Origin: Yinghuangia sp035454725
GTDB lineage: Bacteria; Actinomycetota; Actinomycetes; Streptomycetales; Streptomycetaceae
Assembly (NCBI RefSeq): GCF_051388935.1
Contig: NZ_JBPKBI010000008.1
Span: 1-64,000, forward strand
Direction of reading: 5' to 3'
Length of the DNA stretch: 64,000 nt
The notes below the pieces were generated by a model. That model saw only the letters and a program-made list of their open reading frames with translations, made no database searches and was not told the DNA's origin. How positions within the stretch are numbered: position 1 is the stretch's first letter; every line of letters begins with the position of its first letter. Position numbers and translations under genes: made by a program. This document shows positions 52,203 to 60,645 of the stretch, piece after piece.

Positions 52203-55200
52203 TCAGGCCACATGCTCGTCGACACCCGTGAAAGCTGCCCACAGCGATGCGTAGACACCGCCCCGGGCGAGCAGTTCCTCGTGTGTGCCGGTCTCCACGA
52301 CCCGCCCGCGGTCGACCACCGCCACGCGATCCGCCTTCGCCGCCGTCGACAGCCGGTGTGCGACCACCAGCGTCGTACGCCGCTTCGCGACCTCGTCGGC
52401 AGCCCGGGTCACCGCGGCCTCGGTGGCCAGATCCAGTGCCGCGGTCGCCTCGTCGAGCAGCAGGATGTCCGGATCGACCAGGTGCGCGCGGGCCAGCGCG
52501 ATGAGCTGCCGCTGGCCCGCGGAGAGCGTGCGTCCGCGCTCGCCGACGTCGTGCAGGTAGCCGCCCTGGAGCGCGGCGATCGCCTCGTGCGCGCCGACCG
52601 CCCGTGCCGCCGCCTCGACTTCGGCATCGGTCGCGTCCGGCCGACCGTACGCGATGGCGTCGCGCACGGTGCCGGCCGCCAGATACGGCTCCTGCGGCAC
52701 GACGCCCAGCCGGTGCCGGTAGCCCGCCAGATCCCAGTCGCGCACGTCCACACCGTCGACGCGCACCGCTCCCGAGTCGACGTCGTAGAAGCGCGCGACC
52801 AGCTTGACCAGCGTCGACTTCCCGGCACCCGTCTCGCCGACCAGCGCCACCGTCTCGCCCGGCGCGACGCGCAGCGACACCCCGGAGATCGCCTCGGGCG
52901 CCTTGCCGTTCCGCGTGCCGTCCTCGCTCACCGCCGTTGTCCGATAAGCGAAATGCACGTTCTCGAACACGATTTCGCCCTTGAGGCCGGAGCCCGGAAC
53001 CGGCACCGGCTTCGCCGGGCGCGGCGTCGAACTCGGCGTCCGCAGCAGATCCCGGATGCGTCGCAGGCCGACCGCCGCCTGCTGATAGCCGTCGAACACC
53101 TGCGAAAGCTGCTGGATCGGGGTGAAGAACATATCGATGTACAGCAGATACGCGATCAGCGCGCCCGCCGTCATCGTCCCCGCGTCCACGCGCTGCGCCC
53201 CTACCACCAGGGCCAGCGCACCGGCCAGGTTGGACAGGAACTGCCCGAACGGGAAGTACAGCGCGATGTAGCGCTGCGCGGTCAGCCGCGAGTCGTAGTA
53301 GTCGCGGCTGCGTTCGGCGAACCGCGCCGAATTGCGGCCCTCGCGGCGGAACGCCTGTGCGGTCCGCATGCCGGCCACGTTCTCCTGGAGGTCGGCGTTG
53401 ACCGCGCTGACCTTCTCGCGTGCATCGTCGTACGCCGCCGCCGAACGCTTGCGGAACACCACTGTCGCGGCGATGAGGATCGGCAGCACACTCATCACCA
53501 CGAGCGCCAACTGCCAGTCCAGCACCAGCAGCGCGGCCATGATGCCGAAGAACGTCAGCACACTCACCACCGCGCTGACCAGGCCGGTCTGCAGGAACGT
53601 CGACATGGCGTCGACGTCGGTGGTCATGCGCGTCATGATGCGGCCGGACATCTCGCGCTCGTAGTAGTCCAACCCCAGGCGCTGAAGATGCGCGAACGTC
53701 TTGACGCGCAGCGTGTACAGCAGCCGCTCGCCCGTCCGCCCGGCGATGCGCACCTGCGCGACGTTGACCAGCCAGTCCGCCGCCACCACGGCCAACGCGA
53801 TCAACGAAACGACGACGATCGCGTGCGTCGCTTCGTCGCCCACGCCCCGGTCCACGCCGTCGCGGATCAGCGCGGGGAGCGCGAGCTGTGCGGCGGCGTC
53901 GAAAGCGACCAGCAGCAGGCCGATCAGCAGCGGAATCCGGTACGGGCGCAGCAGCGACCGCAGCGTGAAGTGCCGGTCCTCCGCCCGCGCGGCGCGCTCG
54001 TCGACCGCCGGCTTGTCGGTCGCGGGCGGCAACGCCTTGACCTGGGCGAGCAGTTCCGGTGTCGCCGGCATCATCGCGGCGAATCCCGGACCACCGCGCC
54101 CGGGGCCGCCGCCTCCGCCGACGGACGCGGCACCGTCCTGCGCGGTGGTGCGGGCGGTGGCCTCGTACGGCGAATCCGGCAGCGCGTCCCGGTCCCACAA
54201 CTCGGGGGTGATCCCGTCCGCGGAAGGCTCGGCGGACGCCGCGGCAGCCTGAGCCGCCGGAGTCTCGGCCGCGTCGGTGCCCTCGGCATCGTCGCCCGGC
54301 CCCGACAGCAGCAGCCGGAACAGCGGGCACCGCGCGTCGAGTTCCGCGTACGTGCCGACATCGACCAGGCGCCCCCGGTCGAGCACCGCGATGCGGTCCG
54401 CCAACTGCAACGTCGACCGGCGGTGCGCGATCAACACCGTGGTACGGCCCGCCATCACCCGGCGCAGCGTCGCGTGGATCTCCGCCTCGACCTTGGGGTC
54501 CACCGCCGAGGTCGCGTCGTCCAGCACGAGGATCCTCGGATCGGTGATCAGCGCGCGTGCGAGGGCGATGCGCTGGCGCTGGCCGCCGGACAACGTGAGG
54601 CCCTGCTCGCCCACCACAGAGTCGTAGCCGTCCGGCAGCCCGCTGATGAACGTGTCCGCCTCCGCGGCCCGCGCCGCCGCCCGAACCTGAGCGTCGGTCG
54701 CGTCGGGCCGGCCGTAGGCGATGTTGGCGCGCACGGTGTCGGAAAACAGGAAAGAGTCCTCGGCGACCAGCCCGATGGCCGCCCGCAGCGAGTCCAGCGT
54801 CAGGTCGCGGACATCGTGGCCCGCGACCCGGACCGTGCCCTCCTGAACGTCGTAGAAGCGCGGCAGCAGCATGGACACCGTCGACTTGCCGGAGCCCGAG
54901 GTGCCGACAAGCGCCAGCGTCTCGCCGGGTGCGACTGCGAGGGTCAGGCCGTCCAGGACCGGGCGCGACGCGACGTACCCGAACGTCGCGCCGTCGAACT
55001 CGATGCCGGCCGCCTGCGGTGCCAACGGCGTCGCGCCGGGCTTCTCGGTGACCAGTGGCTGAGAGTCGATGACCTCGTACACGCGTTCGACGGAGGCGCG
55101 GGCCTGCTGCCCGAGCGTCAGCAGGCTTGCGAGCATGCGCACGGGACCGACCAGCTGCCCGAGGTAGGTGGAGAACGCGAGGAACGTGCCCAGCGTGATC

Positions 55201-56060
55201 CGGCCCTCGATGGCCAGCCAGCCGCCCAGCGCGAGAACACCGACCTGCCCGAGCGCCGGGATCGCGGACAGCGTCGGCGTGTAGCGGCTGTTGAGCCGTA
55301 CGGCCCGCATCCGGGCGGCGAACAGGCGTTTCCCGGCGGCCTCCAGCCGCCCGATCTCCTGGTACTCCTGCCCGAAGCCCTTCACCACACGGACCCCGGT
55401 GACCGCGCCGTCGACGACACCCGCGAGCGCGGCGGCCTCCTGCTGCGCCGCCCATGTGGCCGGAAACAGCCGTCGGCGCGAGACGCGCGCGACCAGGAAC
55501 AGGCCCGGCCCGACCGCGAGCGCGACGATCGTCAGCAGCGGCGACAACGTGAACATCACGACCAGCGAGATGACGAAGAGCAGGGCGCTGCCGGTCAGCA
55601 TCGGCAGCATCGCCAGCACGCTGGAGATCATGTTGATGTCCGAGCCGGCCCGGCTGACGATCTGGCCGGTCTGTAGTTCGTCCTGCCGGGCGCCGTCGAG
55701 CCGCGACAGCGCGCCGAAGACCTGCGTGCGCAGGTCGTACTGCACTTCGAGGGACAACCGCCCGCCGACGTACCGGCGGACGAAGGCCGCCGCGAACGCG
55801 ATGACCGCCGCGCCGACAAGCAACGCGGCGAGCGGGGCTATGGAACGCGTGTGGCTCACCACGGCGTCGTCGATGACCGCGCGCTGGACGAGGGGCACGA
55901 ACGCGGTGACGGTCATGCCGATGATCGAGGCGCCGAACGCCCAGAGCACGCTTCCCTTGTGCTGCCAGCAGGCAGCCAGCAGACGGCGCAGCCAACCGCG
56001 CCCGGCGGCGGGAGGCGGAACCTGAGGAGCGGCCGGTGCCGCGGCGGTGGTCACAACCAC
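52203..56060 (-). CDS. Fused asymmetric ABC exporter (TMD-NBD-TMD-NBD)
   Basis: A 1285-residue full ABC exporter in one chain. The first membrane domain covers about 25-330 and the first nucleotide domain 350-585. An Ala/Gly/Pro linker (590-690) precedes the second membrane domain (700-1000) and second nucleotide domain (1028-1275). NBD1 has Walker A GTSGSGKST (386-394) and signature LSGGQ (490-494), but the catalytic glutamate is aspartate (D515 in LVLDDATSAVD) and the Q-loop Gln is Glu. NBD2 has a normal Walker B (LLLDEATAALD, E1204), Q1123 and H1235, but the signature LSAGQ. One ATP site should therefore be catalytic and one degenerate, as in heterodimeric drug or lipid exporters. Start at the GTG at 56060, or 56054. 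Confidence 0.93.
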   Translation of the reverse strand: MVVTTAAAPAAPQVPPPAAGRGWLRRLLAACWQHKGSVLWAFGASIIGMTVTAFVPLVQRAVIDDAVVSHTRSIAPLAALLVGAAVIAFAAAFVRRYVGGRLSLEVQYDLRTQVFGALSRLDGARQDELQTGQIVSRAGSDINMISSVLAMLPMLTGSALLFVISLVVMFTLSPLLTIVALAVGPGLFLVARVSRRRLFPATWAAQQEAAALAGVVDGAVTGVRVVKGFGQEYQEIGRLEAAGKRLFAARMRAVRLNSRYTPTLSAIPALGQVGVLALGGWLAIEGRITLGTFLAFSTYLGQLVGPVRMLASLLTLGQQARASVERVYEVIDSQPLVTEKPGATPLAPQAAGIEFDGATFGYVASRPVLDGLTLAVAPGETLALVGTSGSGKSTVSMLLPRFYDVQEGTVRVAGHDVRDLTLDSLRAAIGLVAEDSFLFSDTVRANIAYGRPDATDAQVRAAARAAEADTFISGLPDGYDSVVGEQGLTLSGGQRQRIALARALITDPRILVLDDATSAVDPKVEAEIHATLRRVMAGRTTVLIAHRRSTLQLADRIAVLDRGRLVDVGTYAELDARCPLFRLLLSGPGDDAEGTDAAETPAAQAAAASAEPSADGITPELWDRDALPDSPYEATARTTAQDGAASVGGGGGPGRGGPGFAAMMPATPELLAQVKALPPATDKPAVDERAARAEDRHFTLRSLLRPYRIPLLIGLLLVAFDAAAQLALPALIRDGVDRGVGDEATHAIVVVSLIALAVVAADWLVNVAQVRIAGRTGERLLYTLRVKTFAHLQRLGLDYYEREMSGRIMTRMTTDVDAMSTFLQTGLVSAVVSVLTFFGIMAALLVLDWQLALVVMSVLPILIAATVVFRKRSAAAYDDAREKVSAVNADLQENVAGMRTAQAFRREGRNSARFAERSRDYYDSRLTAQRYIALYFPFGQFLSNLAGALALVVGAQRVDAGTMTAGALIAYLLYIDMFFTPIQQLSQVFDGYQQAAVGLRRIRDLLRTPSSTPRPAKPVPVPGSGLKGEIVFENVHFAYRTTAVSEDGTRNGKAPEAISGVSLRVAPGETVALVGETGAGKSTLVKLVARFYDVDSGAVRVDGVDVRDWDLAGYRHRLGVVPQEPYLAAGTVRDAIAYGRPDATDAEVEAAARAVGAHEAIAALQGGYLHDVGERGRTLSAGQRQLIALARAHLVDPDILLLDEATAALDLATEAAVTRAADEVAKRRTTLVVAHRLSTAAKADRVAVVDRGRVVETGTHEELLARGGVYASLWAAFTGVDEHVA

Positions 56061-56426
56061 CGAGTCTAAGTGCTTAGCGCCACTAACGATTCCGCGTCAG
56101 CGCGGGGAGGGAAGCAGGCGGCCGCGGCCCCCGAGCCACCTCGCCGACGACGCCTGCCCCACCTCCCCACGCCACCCCGCCCGCCGCCCGTTCCACACCG
56201 CTTCCCGCCCCCGCTGCGACGCCTGCCGACGCCGCGTCGCCCCCACCCGTGCCTGCACGCCTGCCGCCCGGTGCACATCGTTCTCCGCCGCTGCTGCGAC
56301 GCTTGCCGACTGCCGCGCGCCGCCCCCGCCGTCCCGATCGGCTGCGGCGGCCCCCGCCCGCTTCCGCAGCGTCTTCCGGGCTCTTCGCGACACCGCTCAC
56401 GACGCGGCGACGTACCGGGCCGCAGC
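56061..56426. other. ABC exporter promoter region and low-complexity DNA
   Basis: CTAAG/CTTAG half sites at 56065-56076 and TTAG/CTAA nearby form small inverted repeats just upstream of the exporter, suitable for a MarR- or TetR-type repressor. The remainder is C-rich, low-complexity sequence without a supported gene. Confidence 0.4.
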
Positions 56427-57425
56427 TCAGAGATAGTCCTCCAGCCGCGCGAAGGCGTAGCCCTGGGCGGTGACTTCGCGTACCGCCAGGCGCAGCATGT
56501 CGGTCATGGTGCCGCGCCACTCGGTCGGTCCGCGGAAGTGGGTCAGGATGATGTCGCCGGGGTGGAACCGGTGGTCGGTGTAGCGGTAGTCGATGCGGTC
56601 GACGAACACCTCCTGGTTCCACATCGGCACGGCCGTGATGCCGCACGACGCGGCGACGCGCAGTGTCTCGGGGGTGTACTCGCCGTAGGGCGGTCGGAAC
56701 AGTCGGGGGCGTACGCCGATCTCCTCCGCGAGGTTGTCCTGCTGGCCACAGATCTCCCGCTCCTGCGCAGCGCGGCCAAGTTTGCGCAGGTCAGGGTGGT
56801 TGAGCGTGTGGTTGTGCACCGCGACGCCCTGCTCCGCGAGGTCGCGGAAGTAGCCGTAGTCGGGGATGAGGTAGTCGCTGACGAACACGCTCACCGGGAT
56901 GTCCAGTTCACGCAGCATGCGGCTGAACGCCGGGTCCTTCTCCGCGCCGTCGTCGACGGTCAGGAACACGACCTTGTCGGTCGTCGGGACCCGCCGCAGG
57001 ACGGGCGGCACGCCCGGGTCTGCGATCACTTGGGGCCGGTCGTCGGTGAGCCTCGGCTTGGTCTCGGGCGGCGGCGGCGCGATCAGCGGCGCGGCGGTGA
57101 GCCCCCACTTCGCGGCGGCCTTCTGCCGCGCCTGGGCGGCCTCGACGGCCTGTTCACCGGGGCGGGGCTTGGCGAAGGCGTCGCTGGACTCGCCGGGAGC
57201 CGGCTGCGGGGCGACCTCTCCGTCGGCCGGGGAGCCGGTGGCGTCGGCGGGTCCGGGAGCTGCGTTCGATGGAGGTGCGGACGTGGGCGGCGCGGTCGTG
57301 CGGCGCAGGCCGAAACCCTCCTGGTCCGAGCCGGGGACCGCGCAGGCGGCGGTGGCCAGCAATGTGGCGACAAAGAGACAAGAAGTCGTGCGGTGGTGGC
57401 GGTTGCGGTTGCGGTAAGGGTTCAC
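56427..57425 (-). CDS. Polysaccharide deacetylase family lipoprotein
   Basis: A 332-residue NodB-fold esterase. The GTG at 57425 has GGAGGT about 9 bases upstream. An N-terminal membrane/lipobox region ends in ATAAC, so it is probably lipid-anchored outside the cell. A long Pro/Ala-rich spacer follows. The catalytic domain shows FLTVDDGAEKD (metal and catalytic aspartates), HNHTLNHPD (the HxxxH ligands) and RPPYGEYTPET. Such enzymes remove acetyl groups from chitin oligomers, peptidoglycan or capsular glycans; the substrate here is unknown. Confidence 0.92.
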   Translation of the reverse strand: MNPYRNRNRHHRTTSCLFVATLLATAACAVPGSDQEGFGLRRTTAPPTSAPPSNAAPGPADATGSPADGEVAPQPAPGESSDAFAKPRPGEQAVEAAQARQKAAAKWGLTAAPLIAPPPPETKPRLTDDRPQVIADPGVPPVLRRVPTTDKVVFLTVDDGAEKDPAFSRMLRELDIPVSVFVSDYLIPDYGYFRDLAEQGVAVHNHTLNHPDLRKLGRAAQEREICGQQDNLAEEIGVRPRLFRPPYGEYTPETLRVAASCGITAVPMWNQEVFVDRIDYRYTDHRFHPGDIILTHFRGPTEWRGTMTDMLRLAVREVTAQGYAFARLEDYL

Positions 57426-57908
57426 CCGGATGACCTCCGATGGGCGCCAGTGACCGCCGAACGTCCCCGGGGAGTCGTCCGCGCATTCCGGCGCTCACTC
57501 GATCGCATGACCGGGGCCGGATCGCGTGGCGGGCGTGTCGAAGCTCCGGCGGAGCGCGGGATTTTCGACGATCTGGACGGCCTCGGGCATGTGCGGCGCC
57601 GTGGTCTGTCGGCCTCTGGATCGCGGGCGGACCGCGCCGGGCAGGCGACTCAAGGCGGATTTAAAGACCTAAGTCGACAAAATTGTGAGCTTCGAGAATG
57701 CGGTCGCGCCGAGGCGTGGATTGTTCACTCGTCGGAGTGAACTTGCGTGTCCAGGGTCCATTCGGGGCATGCAGGTTCACCCGTACGGCCTAAAGATGCG
57801 CGGAGGAATCTCGACAAAACCTTAGAGTCAACCCGCCGTCACGTGGGGTGGCGGGTTTCGGTGCCGGTGTTCCCGGGTGGGGGCGGCGCCGCGTACGAGG
57901 AGGCGAAA
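57426..57908. other. Divergent intergenic region
   Basis: No gene is seen. The middle and right parts are AT-rich for this genome. TCGACAAAA occurs twice (57674-57682 and 57811-57819), and a strong ribosome binding site GAGGAGG precedes the ATG at 57909. Confidence 0.45.
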
Positions 57909-58109
57909 ATGAGGCTCGGATACCGGCGCGCGGCTGTGCTTGCGGTTGCTGTCTTCTTCAGCTCGATGGCGTCGCTGTATGTGCCCGCGGCGCGGGCCGC
58001 GCAACTGCCGCGCATCCCCCGCGTCCCGGACAAGTTTGTGCCCGCCGACTTCGCCCTGCCGTTCCACGGCCCGCTGTGGAACGCCGTCGGAACAGCCTCG
58101 TTCGCCTGA
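57909..58109 (+). CDS. Small secreted protein
   Basis: A 66-residue precursor from the ATG at 57909 with GAGGAGG 6 bases upstream. An N-terminal signal peptide (RRAAVLAVAVFFSSMASLYV, cleavage likely after PAARA) leaves a mature peptide of about 36 residues containing PRIPRVPDKFVPADFALPFHG. No cysteines and no family match. It may be a surface or signalling peptide; function unknown. Confidence 0.6.
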   Translation: MRLGYRRAAVLAVAVFFSSMASLYVPAARAAQLPRIPRVPDKFVPADFALPFHGPLWNAVGTASFA

Positions 58110-58454
58110 CCTCGGCCGGCTCCGCCGCTCGCGGCTGATCCGCGTCAGGTTCGACCGGGCCGAGTGGTTCCGCGACGGTTCGCGCCACGCCCCGGCATCG
58201 TCACCACCTTCCGAAGTCCTGCGTGCCCCGGGGAGACGTCCGGGGCTTGCGCCGGTGCCGCCCGGTGGCGGCTCTCTCTCCGGATAACGGCGCAGGAGCG
58301 GGTCAGGACACGGGCCGGGAAGCCGGAATGCAGAGTCCGCGAGCGCCAGGCTTCTGTCGCAGGCAGGAACGACCGACAGCGCCAAGGGCCCGACAGCGTG
58401 GTCGCGAGCGGGCCAGGTCGGTGAGCAGACCTGTTCGAGGCGATCGCCGCCCGC
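58110..58454. other. Intergenic region without a supported gene
   Basis: Short arginine-rich frames only. It separates the small secreted protein from the stop of the leftward XRE gene. Confidence 0.4.
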
Positions 58455-58730
58455 TCAGGCCGCTCCCGCCGGGGCCTCGGGCGCATCCGCCGCGAACAAC
58501 TCGGCGGCGAGCTCCGCGAGGTCCAAGTCCAACACGCGGGCGAGTTGCGCGACAGTGAAGAACGCGGGCATGGCGATCGCGCCGCGTTCGATCTTGCGCA
58601 GGGTGTCCAGCGGAACACCGGATTCCACCGAGACCTGTGCCGCGCTGCGGCGGCCACGTGCCTCGCGCAGCACCTGGCCGAGGATCCGGCCGCGGTGCCG
58701 CTGTTCGTCGGTCAGAGGGGTACGCACCAT
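58455..58730 (-). CDS. XRE-family transcriptional regulator
   Basis: A 91-residue single-domain XRE protein: ILGQVLREARGRRSAAQVSVESGVPLDTLRKIERG is the helix-turn-helix and FTVAQLARVLDLDLAELAAELF the remainder. The ATG at 58730 is chosen; the frame continues far upstream into the divergent gene without meaning. It is divergent from a methionine aminopeptidase gene 87 bases away across a set of 14-bp repeats that are likely its operator. Confidence 0.85.
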   Translation of the reverse strand: MVRTPLTDEQRHRGRILGQVLREARGRRSAAQVSVESGVPLDTLRKIERGAIAMPAFFTVAQLARVLDLDLAELAAELFAADAPEAPAGAA

Positions 58731-58748
58731 GCTCACGATTGTATGGCC

Positions 58749-58790
58749 TGTATTTTTTGGCCCGGATTCTTTGGCGTGTATTGTTTGGCC
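58749..58790. repeat. Three tandem 14-bp units between divergent genes
   Basis: TGTATTTTTTGGCC (58749), CGGATTCTTTGGCG (58763) and TGTATTGTTTGGCC (58777) follow each other with an exact 14-bp period. The last unit forms the palindrome TTTGGCCAAA with the next bases. The region is strikingly AT-rich. It lies between the XRE regulator and the methionine aminopeptidase gene and is a candidate cooperative operator. Confidence 0.65.
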
Positions 58791-58817
58791 AAATACAGGG
58801 ATCGCGGGAGGTAGCCC

Positions 58818-59585
58818 ATGGTGTCGCTCAAGAGCAACGCAGAGATCGAACTGATGCGCGAGGCGGGCCGCGTCGTCGCCGACACGCTTCGTGTGGTCAC
58901 GGAAGCCGCCCGGCCCGGCGTCACCCTCAAGGAACTCGACGCGCTTGCGGCCGAGCACATACGTGCGGCGCGTGCGCTGCCTTCGTTCCTGGGCTACCGG
59001 CCGTACGCGTCCGTGCCGCCCTTCCCGGGCGTGCTGTGCCTGTCGGTCAACGACGTCGTCGTGCACGGCGTCCCCAATGAACGCGTGCTGCGCGACGGCG
59101 ACTTGCTCTCGGCGGACTGCGGGGCGATCCTCGGCGGCTACCACGGGGACTCCGCCGTCACCGTCGCGGTCGGCCGGGCCGATCCGGCGGCCGAACGGCT
59201 GGCCCTTGCGACTCGCGAGGCGCTGGAGGCCGCGATCGCGGCCATGGTCCCCGACAACACGATCGGGGACGTGGCGAACGCCGTGCAGCGCGTTGCGGAG
59301 GCGTACGGCTACGGCATCCTCCGCGATCACGGCGGCCATGGCATCGGCACGTCCATGCATGAGGACCCCCACGTACCGAACTCCGGTCGTCCCGGGCGCG
59401 GTTACCGGCTGCGCGAGGGGCTGGTGCTCGCGCTGGAACCGATGTTCGTGGAGAGCGGACGCACCGATTACCGGATCCTGCCCGACCGGTGGACCCTGGT
59501 CACCGCCGACGGCTCCCGCGCCGCCCACTTCGAACACACCGTGGCGGTGACCGGTGACGGCCCCAGGGTCCTGACGGCCCTGTGA
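58818..59585 (+). CDS. map: Type I methionyl aminopeptidase
   Basis: A 255-residue type Ia methionine aminopeptidase that removes the initiator methionine. The five metal ligands are D100, D111, H174 (GGHGIG), E207 (LALEPM) and E239 (HFEH), with H83 in VVHG. The ATG at 58818 follows GGGAGGTAG. No ribosomal or secY genes surround it, so it is likely an accessory copy. The divergent XRE regulator and repeat-rich operator suggest controlled expression. Confidence 0.95.
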   Translation: MVSLKSNAEIELMREAGRVVADTLRVVTEAARPGVTLKELDALAAEHIRAARALPSFLGYRPYASVPPFPGVLCLSVNDVVVHGVPNERVLRDGDLLSADCGAILGGYHGDSAVTVAVGRADPAAERLALATREALEAAIAAMVPDNTIGDVANAVQRVAEAYGYGILRDHGGHGIGTSMHEDPHVPNSGRPGRGYRLREGLVLALEPMFVESGRTDYRILPDRWTLVTADGSRAAHFEHTVAVTGDGPRVLTAL

Positions 59586-59763
59586 GATCCGTCGGAGACG
59601 CGCGCCCACCCGGCAATCTCAGCGCGATGGCGCGCCGGGCCGAGGAAGCAGCACGCACGGCGTCGGCTGCACACGAACGTACGCCAGTGCGGTCCGCGGG
59701 CATGCGTTCGGCGTCAGCGAGGGGCGTCTCCCGGCCTGGGCAGGCCCCATCCCACGGCGGCGA

Positions 59764-60501
59764 TCACATGCCCCGGCCGCCGGTGACCTCGATGACCGTG
59801 CCGGTGATGTAGCTGGACAGGTCGGAGGCGAGGAAGAGGACGGCGTTGGCGACCTCGACCGGCTCGCCGGCGCGCTGGAGGGGGACTTCGCGCTCCTTGG
59901 CGTCCCAGATGTCCTTGCGCATCGCCTCGGTCATCGCGGTCCGGATCAGTCCGGGCTGGACCGCGTTCACACGAACTCCCAGGTGTGCCAGCTCCTTTGC
60001 CGCAGCCTTGGTGAGGCCGACAACGCCGGCTTTGGCGGCGCTGTAATTGGTCTGACCGACGAAGCCGACCTTGCCGGACAGCGACGAGATGTTCACGATC
60101 GCGCCGCGTCCCTGCTCGCGCATGACCAGCGACGCGGCCCGCGTGCCGAGCCAGGTGCCCTTGAGGTGCACGTCGACGACGGTCTCGAAGTCGTCGAGGG
60201 TCATCTTGCGCAGCGTCGCGTCCCGCGTCACGCCCGCGTTGTTGACGAATACATCGAGTGCGCCGTAAGTGTCGACGCATGTGCGCACAAGTTCGTCGAC
60301 CTCTTCGGGAGCGGTCACATCACAGCTCACACCGACCGCGCTGCCGCCCGCCGCCGCCAGTTCCTCCGCCGCCGCCCGCGCCGCGTCTCCGTCGCGGTCG
60401 CCGAGGACCACTCGGGCGCCGTTCGCGCAGAAGACCTTGGCGATCTCCAGGCCGATGCCCTGTGCCGCTCCGGTGACCACCGCATTGCGTCCTTCGAGCA
60501 T
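59764..60501 (-). CDS. SDR family oxidoreductase (FabG-like)
   Basis: A 245-residue classical SDR with TGAAQGIGLEIA, NNAGVTRD, ISSLSGKVGFVGQ with YSAAK, and PGLIRTAMTEAM. It ends SSYITGTVIEVTGGRGM. ACGGAGGAAAGCC precedes the ATG. It resembles 3-oxoacyl-ACP/CoA reductases. It is divergent from a second SDR across a clear palindromic operator, so both may be controlled by one repressor. Confidence 0.92.
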   Translation of the reverse strand: MLEGRNAVVTGAAQGIGLEIAKVFCANGARVVLGDRDGDAARAAAEELAAAGGSAVGVSCDVTAPEEVDELVRTCVDTYGALDVFVNNAGVTRDATLRKMTLDDFETVVDVHLKGTWLGTRAASLVMREQGRGAIVNISSLSGKVGFVGQTNYSAAKAGVVGLTKAAAKELAHLGVRVNAVQPGLIRTAMTEAMRKDIWDAKEREVPLQRAGEPVEVANAVLFLASDLSSYITGTVIEVTGGRGM

Positions 60502-60551
60502 GGCTTTCCTCCGTGTCGTCGTCTGTGCCGGACGGTCACCGCCGGACAGCC

Positions 60552-60570
60552 TACTGACAGATGGTCAGTA
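60552..60570. promoter_or_regulatory. TetR-like operator between divergent SDR genes
   Basis: The perfect 7-bp arms TACTGAC (60552-60558) and GTCAGTA (60564-60570) are separated by AGATG. The form is typical of TetR-family operators. It lies 51 bases from one start and 76 from the other. No TetR gene is adjacent. Confidence 0.6.
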
Positions 60571-60645
60571 AGGTGCGCGATGGGCGCCTTGGCGCATGAT
60601 CACATCCGCTCGTCTCCGAGAAACTTCCGAGAACCAGGAGAAGCC

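Noticed and set aside
50794..55995. A very long minus-strand open frame of over 1700 codons, and a plus-strand one of over 1100 codons (52212-55676), across the ABC exporter
   Set aside because: Both are alternate-frame shadows of the exporter gene; translations are arginine-, alanine- and glycine-rich with no domain, as is common in very GC-rich DNA.
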